64,000 bases of DNA from Mactra quadrangularis. Lineage: Eukaryota > Mollusca > Bivalvia > Venerida > Mactridae. The position numbers and the translations under genes are program-made. Positions 14,085 through 24,185 of the stretch are shown here, in pieces. The notes beneath the pieces are model-generated. The model was not told where the DNA came from. It searched no databases and saw only the letters and a program-made list of their open reading frames with translations. The DNA lies in the NCBI GenBank assembly GCA_025267735.1, contig CM046298.1, forward strand, positions 42,603,917 to 42,667,916, read 5' to 3'. Each line of letters begins with the position of its first letter. Positions within the stretch are counted from its first letter, which is position 1.

Positions 14085-14940
14085 AGTTTGCTTATAAAGT
14101 CTTCTAGCAAAAGCATGGTCCAAGCCGATACATTTTACTTTTATTTGCCTCAGTATTATTTCCCAGACAACGACAATCCTTTATATATTTTTATTCTGTA
14201 AAACCAGTAAAGATAACGATGTTCCTCGTCTTAACACCACAAATCACTTATAAAGATGGCGCTTTTATTTTACTTAAATTAAGCTCTGACTATAAAAATA
14301 TCTTTAAAGAAATAAACTGAATCAAATCAAAGTCTGTGCTATTATCTAGGTGAATGTAACTTTAACGATGGCTTCAGGGCCGAATCAAAAAGGGCCGTAA
14401 GTTGGGGGCACGAATGGGGTTGGTTCGGGAAGGGTAACGCCTCCCGATGATATGGAAAAAATTTGATTTTTACGCATGTGAAAAGTGCAAATCTGAGCAC
14501 TTTTGAACTCCTGTTACAGTTTCCTTATAAAGTCTTCTAGCAAAAGCATGGTCCACGCCGATACATTTTACTTTTATTTGCCTCAGTATTATTTCCCAGA
14601 CAACGACAATCCTTTATATATCTTTATTCTGTAAAACCAGTAAAGATAACGATGTTCCTCGTCTTAACACCACAAATCACTTATAAAGATGGCGCTTTTA
14701 TTTTACTTAAACTAAGCTCTGACCGTAAAAATATTTTAAAAGAAAAAAACTGAATCAAGTCAAAAGACTGTGCTATTATCAAGGTGAATGTAACTTTAAC
14801 GATGGCTTCAGGGCTGAATCAAAAAGGGTCGTAAGTTGGGGGCACGAATGGGGTTGGTTTGGGAGGGGTAACGCCTCCCGATGATATATGATTTTTACGC
14901 ATGTGAAAGGTGCAAATCTGAGCACTTTTGAACACTTTTA
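14085..14940. repeat. 433-bp tandem duplication (two units)
   Basis: The segment beginning 'cttataaagtcttctagc' at 14091 recurs at 14524, a period of 433 bp. The two units stay nearly identical to 'gcaaatctgagcactttt'. Each contains 'ggcacgaatggggttgg' followed by a GC-rich hairpin (about 14426-14446 and 14861-14880). Unit 2 has a small deletion between the hairpin and 'atgatttttacgcatgtg'. No coding potential. Confidence 0.85.
14426..14446. repeat. Hairpin motif of a dispersed repeat (one of four)
   Basis: CGGGAAGG-type left arm and CCTCCCG right arm around a short 'gtaac' loop. Related hairpins occur at 14861-14880, 15806-15825 and 32564-32584, each preceded by 'ggtt(c/t)ggga' or similar and followed within about 60 bases by 'gcaaat(c/t)tgagca'. 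This marks a dispersed noncoding repeat family; its class is unknown. Confidence 0.55.
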
Positions 14941-14999
14941 AACAGATGAAATGAGACACAGTCATACCAGTCATGAATTGTACGGTACGTCCAACTGCA

Positions 15000-15230
15000 T
15001 TACTACAAATTTGTACTACTAGAGTTGTCTCTGTCGGTCATATTGCTAGTCTCTCCTGGTGGTCTTTGACAAGTTTGAAGACTGTGGTCCGTGGATTGGT
15101 CATCCTCAACGCATGGACATGTACCTTTTGGTGTCAGCTTAAGCTTTTTATGCATATGCTCATTTAATTTGTAGTTTCCTGTCCTAAGTCTCACAATTAC
15201 TTCTTGTCCAGACCTGTTTTCATGCTAATT
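15000..15230 (-). pseudogene. Relic of a LINE ORF2 C-terminus
   Basis: On the minus strand the translation reads SGQEVIVRLRTGNYKLNEH, then a 'CPC..DDQSTDHSLQTC' segment, then stops. The combination of RLRTG, a HMHKKL stretch and a C-x-C ... D(Q/H)..H.L..C cluster is typical of the segment after the RNase H or RT region in several non-LTR retrotransposons. The frame opens without an ATG and ends in tandem stops, so only a fragment remains. It is flanked by the hairpin-bearing dispersed repeat and is unrelated in sequence to the larger LINE at 27.4 kb. Confidence 0.6.
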
Positions 15231-15654
15231 GCAGTGAAATTAAAAATCTCTCCCCTTTAGCATAGTTTGAACTATGGAGTCTTTAGTTGGAGCGACGATA
15301 AAAATAATGTTGTCAACAAAGCAAATTTGAGCACTTATGGACACACCTAAAGGATAAAATTGAGCGCTAGAAAACTTCTTTACGCTCGCATTTGGATGTT
15401 TATTTATTTATTTGTTGGTTTGATATAATCTAGTTAATTAAAAAAATATATTATCTTTTTTTCTACATAAAATGTCGAGATTTAGAAAAAAAATTGCAAA
15501 GATACATTTTGTTAGGTATTTAAAAAAAATTGTGAGTTTATTTCAGACATAATAATAAAATCAACGACTTAAAAACGATATAAAAAAACTGTGCTTGGGA
15601 GGGCGCCCCCCCCCCCCCTACCGACGATAGTAATTTTTTTAAATTTTCACATGT

Positions 15655-17760
15655 CAAAGTTGCAAATCTGAGCAGTTTAAAACATACTGAAATGAATGAA
15701 ATGACGCTAAACTCATTAACTTATCTTTCCTTTAAACGCGAAAGTCAATGCATTCCCGTATTAAACTCTTACGCTGCAATTCTTAGTTTTTAGGCTAAAT
15801 CGGTTCGGGAGGGGTATTCCTTCCCAACGAAAAAAATATGTTAACGAAGCAAATTTGAGCATTTTTGGACACCCATAAAGGATAGAAATGAGCGCTAGGT
15901 AACCTATCTTATTCACGCCCACTTTTGAATGTTCATGTTGAATTAAATTGTTGGTTAACTGAAACCCGTTTTTTAACAGAATTTATATACAGATACATGG
16001 TAACTTATATAAAATCGGCAATTGTAATGAGAAAATTCGCCGATTTTACAAAGGAAAATCGCCGATTTTAGATATTTTTTTATAATATGTGGCTCATTTA
16101 ATGTGAGTTTTTCGAACGTTTTCAGCGGATTTACAAACATACATGTAATTGCTGGGACAATTCAAAACGCAGAAATCCGCCGATCCGCGGAAGAATTACA
16201 TTTGTGGACTCCTTAGGGAAAATCGTAAGAAATGCAAGTACTTGAAACTCCAATTGATCAAAATAAAATCAATGATTTAAAACGATTTTAAAATCAACTA
16301 AACACAAACCTATGAACGTAACATTTGATGAAAAAAATGCATCTCTTACAGTTAAAACCATTGACTGACTAGTCATAATTTTTCGTAAAATGACATCTTG
16401 TAAGCTCGATCACTGTCTAAAAGTTATTTCGAATTTTAATACCTTTATTAAAATGTTTCGAACAATCACGTTTGTTTTCAAAAAGTTCGAGTTTTATAAT
16501 AGTGACATAAAAATTAACTAGACTATCCTCGTCGTTTCTCCGTCCGCCATGAAAATCGATAAACGCTGCTGACTTCCATAAGTAAACAAAATAACTGTAT
16601 GCACTAAAACCGAACTTAGGCCTCGTATGCTAGTTACTATGGTAATTTAATTGGTGACGGTCAGTATAAAATAGATCAGATACAATGATATAGATATCCA
16701 TGTGTCTGTGAAGAAGGGTCATACTGTACACTTGCACTATAATTGATTTGAACGCTTGATAAGGCCTGATCAGGATACCTTGATATGCTTGAATATATTA
16801 ATTTAGATCATTGTCTACTTTAATAGATCGGATGAATAATATACTAGTCAAATTAATCTGAAAGTCAAGCTAATGCCGCTTTGATAGTGCCGATTTTGTG
16901 CCCTTTTCTTTTTATAAGTGTCGATATATGTGGGGCCAGGTGGAGGCACGTGCCCCCTGTGCCCCCCGGTTAATCCGGGCCAGGGCTTTAATTCACATGT
17001 TGATTGTTCAGTAGGGAAATGGGAAGTTAGTAATATATCAGAAGGAGGGAGCATAAAATATGAAAATGTGAAAACGTATGTAAGAAAACCCACTTTAACG
17101 GTAATATTTGACCTACATTGATTACTGTGACTAACATCACATGAAGTTGACACCGTATATATCAATAACCTGCGTCATTATATTGATCTCACACATTCTA
17201 ACTCATTAAAATAACTACATGCTTCGAAATTGGTTCCTGTCGTGCTCTTAAAATTCGTCAAGCAAACATCGCAAGTGTCAATTTTGTTCAGTGATTTCAG
17301 CTATTATCAGTTGATTTCCAGAGAAAACGGAAGTATCTTATGTAGATACAAGTTGTGAATATAGATAACCCCCCTTTATCTCTTGTCTGCCGTCAATCAT
17401 TCTAGGATTGCATCGATTTCATATCACGTAACTCCTTTTATATAATGAATCCATATAAACATTTTGTTTAAAGCTATCAAGTAAAATTGTTCTAGGTTTT
17501 GACATTAATATCTATCTGACCGATTGACGAAGTGAATGGGGACGTTACTCTAGAATGTATGCATTAATGACATCAGTCTGAGCACTAACAAGATTTCGCA
17601 TGTAGTCGTGTGCGTTCGATTTCAAATGTCCAAATTAAAGATTTTGTACGGTGACTAAATGCGTATGTTTAGACGAGAGCCCTTCTCGTATTTTTCGTCT
17701 AATTGTGATATCTTGAAAACCTCATTTATAACACCAATCATTTACGCGTCTACATGCATA
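15655..17760 (+). repeat. Segmental duplication copy A, block 1
   Basis: Long near-identical match to 32412-34535 in the same orientation. Examples: the run from 'aaagtcaagctaatgccgc' (about 16861) is repeated at about 33658, and sequence around 17220-17400 is repeated at about 34010-34190 with very few changes. A GTG-initiated 67-codon open frame (16918-17121) is carried in both copies but does not look like a gene. Block 1 contains the third hairpin motif (15806-15825). Confidence 0.88.
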
Positions 17761-17764
17761 ATCA

Positions 17765-19425
17765 CATGTTTGTTGTTGTTTTGTTGGGGGGGGGGGTTGC
17801 CAGATAAAAAATAGGAAATAATCTGGTCTGGTTGCGTATTTTTCCAACTGAATCAGATATCAAATTTTATTTTCGTCCTAAATCACCTAATGTTTTATTA
17901 ATTTATCTGTTAGCCGACTGACCTAATAAACTTAATCATTTAAAAAGCAATCTACCATAGATGTTTATGATTAGTAAATTGAAAAGTTCCACTTTGTATG
18001 ATATTCATCTCCTTGAGTCACATAGTTTTTATTATCAAAATGTTTAACATTTTGCATGTTTTACGCGAACTTTATATACTTTATAGTTTCACGCTTTACG
18101 AAATAGACGTTCTTATATTTCGGCTTTCGAAGCAATACACATTGTAATTGTATTTGCAATATATGAAGTAAATAAGAAAAATGCTAGTTGTTCGGATATA
18201 CGTGATTTTTATAATAAAAAAATGATATCTGTTCCAATATTTGTAACTTGGAATAATAATTATAGTTTTGCGTGATATTCATATCGTCTTCTATAATTGT
18301 ATTTGAAATATTAACCTAATTATAAATGACACCTTGTTAAAAATCAGTCAATGTCTTTTTACGAGGGACTTCCGTTAAATAGTGCAAACTACATTTTTAA
18401 AAAGCAAACCAAATAAATATTTAACAAAAAACTTTTTTCCTTTCAAAAAATTCACTCTGCACACGAATACATGTTTTTGTACGTTTTACACAGCTTTCAA
18501 AAGCGACGGAATGTTCTTTTGGGTACACTCTTAAAGATACTGGAATATCACAGATCCAATAGCATTGCGTGATAGCAATCGCCGGTGGCAACAAAAAGAA
18601 GTTAAACGGTGCAAGATCCGAACAATATGGGGAAAGGAGAAGGACTGTCACGGTTTTGTATGTTAAAACCCTGTCACAACCTTGAAATGTGCGTAAGGGC
18701 GATATCATGTAATAACGACATTTGAGGCAAAAACAATGATGGACGACGCCGTATGACGCTTCTTTTAAATTTTATAAGCACGTAGTCCATGTACAAAGTC
18801 CAAGTTACAGATTTGTCACGAGGAATGGCAACCTGTACAGTTTCTCTACGACTGTAAAGGAATATAGAATGCATAAGATTTTTACACGTATGGTTCTTAT
18901 CGCCACAGATGGTCTTTTTGAGTTTTTGTTGCCAATATTTTGTTTCTCTTTTTTTCGGCTCAAATTATTGTCCCAATGCTTCGTCATCTGTACTTGGTTA
19001 AGAGTTCATTTTCAATGATTACTAGACAGTCAAGACATGTTGACTTCGTTGATCAGAAGCTAATATATGCTAAGAAATCTTTCACAAATATGTCCCACCT
19101 TCTTCAGAATTTTAGTAACTGATTCGACTGATACACTGAGGCACCTAGTTATCTGACTGACTTAATTGTGTATCTTTCGCAAGTGATTCCCACATGATTA
19201 AGGGGTTACAACACTGTAGACGAGGCTTCTCTTCCAATGCAATTTTTAAACGTTTTAATTCATCGATTTACAGTGGCCAATGAAACCATATTACTTCTAT
19301 AAGCCTCACAAATTTTATTACATTTTTTCTGTGCATTATTATTATCCAGTAAGTAACAAGTTTTGATATAACTCCTTATCTGAGCACTGAATTTATTGGC
19401 TTTACATTTATTAAAGCAGTCGTTT
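17765..19425. other. Segment present in copy A, absent from copy B
   Basis: Copy B reads directly 'ctggtct' then 'atcaaatg' (about 34652-34666). Copy A has about 1.6 kb between these words, from about 17834 to 19425. The short word GTCT borders both sides in A, compatible with either an insertion with a 4-bp target duplication or a microhomology deletion in B. The segment contains the mariner transposase relic. A G11 run lies near 17786-17796. Confidence 0.6.
18421..19050 (-). pseudogene. Decayed mariner-family transposase
   Basis: On the minus strand the C-terminal part includes SPYCSDLAPFNFFLLP, matching the mariner 'hPPYSPDLAPsDFhLF' block that holds the third catalytic Asp. It is followed by a 'CVKRTKTCI...EFFE' end resembling the mariner C-terminus, and a stop at 18421-18423. 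Upstream in another frame, RRRPSLFLPQMSLLHDIALTH matches 'RRKRPELW...LLHDNAPAHT' with the second Asp. The two Asp codons are separated by 85 nt, fewer than the 34 codons normal for mariner, so there is a deletion plus frameshift. The position expected to hold the first Asp reads FLYSR instead of FFDSR. Clearly inactive. Terminal inverted repeats were not identified with confidence. Confidence 0.7.
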
Positions 19426-19930
19426 ATGTCTATCAAATGCTCACAAATATTTAAAATGTATATATTCCTTCAGTTTTGTTGCATGATAATGTGATTGGGG
19501 AAGAACAGATTAAGGGGAAACTCTTATCTAAGTACGTATACGTGCGTCTGGTCATGGTTTTAAATGTAATTCATTGACTTCAGAGAAAATACATCGAGAC
19601 ACAAATAAGCCGTGCGTATATTATTGCTAAATAAAGACAAGCGTAAATGACACCAATGTTGCATGTTTAACAACAACAGTTTTATTTTTATTTGATTACA
19701 TTCTGGCAACAAAATCTAAGTCTTGGAATTTTGTACTTCGTAATTTGAACCATATAAATTATCCTTTGATTTAATTTGAGTTAATTTGGGCAGCTTCTTA
19801 TCCTTAAGTATTAACGGTAAGAGTAAAGATACAGATAAAAATATTCAAATTCTATTGCTATCGTTCCAGACAATAATCACAAGGAAATGTATATGCCAAT
19901 TTTGAAATTGTCAAATTCAAAATAGACTTA
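19426..19930 (+). repeat. Segmental duplication copy A, block 2
   Basis: Matches about 34657-35162 in the same orientation, from 'tatcaaatg(c/t)tcacaaatatt' to 'gaatagacttata'. It includes 'aagtacgtatacgtgcgtct' in both copies. Small indels and a short CAA-repeat expansion in B distinguish them. Confidence 0.85.
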
Positions 19931-22920
19931 TATAGGCCGTGAGCCAGATACACTTTTGCTCCCCCCCCCCCAGGGGGAATTTTCAAGACCCATATTTTTT
20001 TATTCCCCTATCTGTCCTGAGTACAACAGTACAAAGTTTGCAAGTTTCCAGTGGGGCATTGCTGAGAAAATCAACTTTTAATTGTATAGGTAAATAGCAA
20101 TTTTTTTCCCATTTTTATCGATTTATTTTTGCAAAAACCATTAAATCATGTTTGCAACATCAAGTTCTCTTGATATTGTTTGTCAATTAAAAAGAAAATG
20201 TGTCTTTTGTGTTTTATAAAGGAAATTGCTGTTGATACTGAGCTCATAAGTACCTTAAAATGTAAGATACGTTACTTTGCCTTTGCGCGCAGACTATGAA
20301 ACATAGCCACATAAAGTAGTCATAATACACTTGCTTTTTAAGATATACAATGCTGTTGTATGTGAGAATACGATTTTTATCTTGCTCCTCAGAAATATTA
20401 ACTTACACACAGCTCTTAAACTTTGTCGCCATGAGTGTTGAAACATACATAACCATAAAAAACCATTTTTTTTCAAATTGGAAAAGATATCATACTTGTA
20501 AAATATTTTAAAACATAAGATCAGATATGAATATATATGAAATAAAAACGATTGTCATTCAATGACATTTCATTAAATTTCACATTTAGCAAAATTTTCG
20601 GGTAGACATTTAAACATGAAACATACGTGACCATGGTTTTTCAGCTAATGTTAAATATCTTAGTTGAATTCACGTTTACTAATTAGTCTCTCTAATTAAA
20701 TCTTTACTTTATGATTACTACTTTTGCCATTCCTCAGGATCGTCTAGAGATAATGCTGTCTAAAGTATCAAATGTAACATATGTGATGTAACATACGTTA
20801 CCGATAAAATGATATACCGATCTTACAATGCGGAGAAGGGTTCAACGATGACATATTAAAAATTGGTTTACGCCAAAAATGTTATCCACAATGAATAAAG
20901 TCGTTACTATCTCATTGAAAAATATATGACATCTTCAACCAGACTAAAAACATGAAACTGTGTGCATCTCAATGGTTTTGATAAATTAAACTATGAAGAT
21001 TTGTTAACCATTGCATGCAATATTAGCATAGAATCCTTCATAGCAATACTCAAATCGATATTTTTGCAATTCATTTGTTACTTCAGTTCTTACTAGATGT
21101 AACCAAATCTCCAATGTAACCAAAGCGTCCTTCGTTTGCTTCTTATTCAATAAAACATGGTTTTATGAATTGAAACATACGTTACGTTTGGTAAGGTATG
21201 TTTCAAATGAAATGTATCATAGTTGATGCTTGTTTGTTTGCTTGTTTCACAATGTTTCGCTTTTTTGGAAACTTGAAGCGTTTAAGTTCTGAATGCTTCA
21301 TTTATACCATGTCTTTGAGTGTAAAGGAACACAAAATGTCTGTTGAATTTAACAGCAGAGAAATACTGTAGCTGGACTTTTATAAACACACGTAACCACA
21401 GGTTGTTGTAATTCCTTACAACAAAAACAGCACAATTTATGTTGGAATTTATTTTTTGCCGTAGATGAACTATAATACATCGTGGAAGATTTTGTTGCAG
21501 AAATATCTAAGAAAACATGTTACATAAGCATGGTACAACAAATTGATAATGATAAGGAAGCAAACACATCGTTCATGCAACAACGCCGATCTCTTATCCA
21601 ATGGCAAACCCTTGGGGATGTAATTTTGGGTGACAAATGACTTTTATATGAAATAATTGTGCCAGTACCTAATGGAATATCTAGTAGAACGTTTTGATTT
21701 TTACTTCAAAGTGAATTACTACATGAACTTTGAACACACAATTGATCTGTTATACTTTTCGTAACCTTTTAAACTCTTAATTTTAACATGTTTCCCTTAA
21801 TTTTGAAGGCAATCCTTATTGATGTAATTAACAGTATTTAGATATGACAGAGTACATAGAAAATAGTTTGTGCTACCATTAAATTATTTAAACTGTTGTA
21901 CTGGTTGTGACAGATAAAATTGGGATGTAGTAGTTTAAAGAGTGTTGTTGTAACATTCGTTACTACCTATTTCTTTCTTGCGGCATTCATAATTATGAAC
22001 TTTTCGGTGAGTTAAGTATATAAACTCTTTAAATGTATTCATTGATTTTGACTGTTCACAGCTATGGTACTTAAGTTTGTTTCGATTTTTCCAAGTTTGA
22101 AAGTCATTGTTTCAAGTTTTATAAATGTATTTCTGTAATTTTCCTTAAGATGATCTAAAATTTAAGTCATATTTGAGCGAAGGGGCGTTCTGAATTATCA
22201 TTTTGTGGTATATGTATTTCCAGTATCAACCCTTTGCCTTCCTAAAGTGCTTAAATCATAGACAAACATACAAATACAGACGAAAAAAAAAAAGTTTTAT
22301 TAGTGTGGTCCGAATAGAAACATACGTTACCATAAAATAGGTGCTTTTATTCAAATATGTGTAAAACTTATTTAGTCTGAATAATGAATGACCCTTCCTG
22401 TAAATACTTTATTCATTTGTCCATCTTGTAAAACTTTTATTAATTACTGAAAGTTATCATTAAAATCAAGAAATAAAATTATGTAAAGTGGAGATTTCCT
22501 ATATGGCTGACATGAGAGAACAGAGAAACAATGCATTTGATTTGTTTCTTTTTTTAGTCTTTCCAAAACGAAAGAACTCTTCCTGTCAAGCGACTCTCTT
22601 GAAATAGCAAGAAATAAGGGACGCCAATCTGTCTGTTATATTTATTGTTTTAGAAATGTGGCATGTTCAAAACTAAACTAAGAACGTAATAGGAAACAAG
22701 CACCATTTTTTGTGTTGAAAAGAGGTATGAAAAGAGTCCCTCAAAATCCCTGCCTCCTCACATATTGGTGTTGAGAAATCACCACACTGCTTACTATCGG
22801 AAAAGTACAGGAATGACGTTACAAGGTAACCCAAAATTCTAATCGTTGTCAAAAACAAAATGGCTTCATAATTAAGATGCATCGAAATAGAATACCGGAG
22901 GACAGTAAAAAGAACATTTT
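19931..22920. other. Copy-A-specific insert with scattered GTAACATACGTTAC-like words
   Basis: About 3 kb absent from copy B. It starts with a C11 run followed by AGGGGG (about 19960-19977). Words of the form (G)AAACATACGT(T/G)ACC or GTAACATACGTTACC appear at about 20440, 20618, 20788, 21172 and 22317, with weaker relatives near 20298, 21383 and 21951. The motif is a near-palindrome (GTAAC/GTTAC around a 4-base centre). Some spacings are close to 175 bp (178 and 170) but others are not. No protein-coding gene was identified. Confidence 0.5.
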
Positions 22921-22924
22921 GGCA

Positions 22925-24170
22925 TAGGAATTGGCCATAGGGGGTCATGAAGTTCAAAGTTCCAGAACTCTGTAAAGCCCCTACAAAACTTTGCAAGCTT
23001 TTATAAGTGAATTGCAACTACCATGTGGGTTAAATAATCATACAATGGATAATTACTTCCAGGAGGAGCGATGTCATATACTGGCTTTAAAAGCACTTAT
23101 GGTTTTTACCGGAAAATGAGAATGAGCGATATTTTGAAGTCCCATAACTCTGTAAAGCCCCAACAGATCTTTGCAAACTTTTTATCAGTGAACTGATACT
23201 TGCATGTGGGTTTAAAAAATATACCATAGATAATTACTCCAAGGAAGGAGCAATGTCTTAAACTTGCTTTAAAAGCACTTATGGTTTAAACCAAAAATGA
23301 GAATAGGCGATATTTCAAAGTCACATAACTCTGTAAGGCCTGAACAGAACTTAATAAACTTTTATCAATGAATGCCTACCACTAAATGGGTTAAGTAAAT
23401 CATACATTTGAAAATTCCCCATGTGGGGAGCAATGTTATCTACTGGCTAAAGGTCTATTAAAGATTTGACCAGAAAATGAGAATGGGCGATATTTCAAAG
23501 TCCCATAACTCTGTAAAGCCCCAACACAACTTTGTAAACTTAAATAAGTGAATGCCTAACATTATATGTGTTTAGAAAATCATAACCTTAAAAATTCCCC
23601 ATGTAGGGAGCAATGTCATATACTGGCTCATGGTCTATTATGGATTTGACTGGAAAATGAGATTGGGCGATAATTCAAAGTCCCATAACTCTGTATTGCC
23701 CCAACAGAACTTTGTTAACTTTTATAAGTGAATGCCTACCACTTCATTGGTTAAGAAAACCATATCCTTGAAAATTCCCCATGTGAGGAGCAATGTCATA
23801 TACTGGCTCAAAGATATGATGAATTTGACTGGAAAATGAGAATGGGCGATATTTCAAAGTCCCATAACTCTGTAAAGCCCCAACAGATCTTTGTAAACTT
23901 TAATCAGTGAATGCCTACCACTATACGGGTTAAGAAAATCATACCCTTGAAAATTCCCCGAGTCGGTATATACTGGCTCAAGGTCTGTTATGGATTTGAC
24001 CAGAAAATGAGAATGGGTGATATTTCAAAGTCCCATAACTCTGTAAAGCCCCAACAGAACTTTGCAAACTTTCATCAGTGAATGCCTACCACCATATAGG
24101 TTAAGAAAATCATACCCTTGAAAATTCCCCCTGGGGGGGGGAGCAATGTCATATACTGGCTCAAGGTCTA
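22925..24170 (+). repeat. Tandem array, about 180-bp unit, about seven copies
   Basis: The anchor 'cataactctgtaaagcccc' or a close variant recurs at about 22961, 23141, 23321, 23501, 23681, 23860 and 24031, giving periods of 180, 180, 180, 180, 179 and 171 bp. Each unit also has 'gaatgggcgatatttcaaag', 'gtgaatgcctaccact', 'gaaaattccccatg' and 'gcaatgtcatatactggct'. The first two units are the most diverged. The array ends with a G9-rich variant near 24130. No open frame runs through the units. It lies within the copy-A-only insert. Confidence 0.93.
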
Positions 24171-24185
24171 GGATAATGAGTTGTA

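Noticed and set aside
14973..15167. A plus-strand 64-codon frame
   Set aside because: Antisense shadow of the LINE ORF2 C-terminal relic.
16918..17121. A 67-codon open frame found in both segmental-duplication copies (also 33715-33918)
   Set aside because: It opens with GTG rather than ATG. The four codon differences between copies all change the amino acid, and it lies in a repeat. Openness in both copies is explained by recent duplication.
22673..23017. A 114-codon minus-strand frame
   Set aside because: It overlaps the first unit of the 180-bp array and is closed in the other units; no recognisable protein content.
22925..24170. CRISPR-like array
   Set aside because: The whole 180-bp unit is repeated; there are no short identical repeats separated by unique spacers, and the context is animal DNA.
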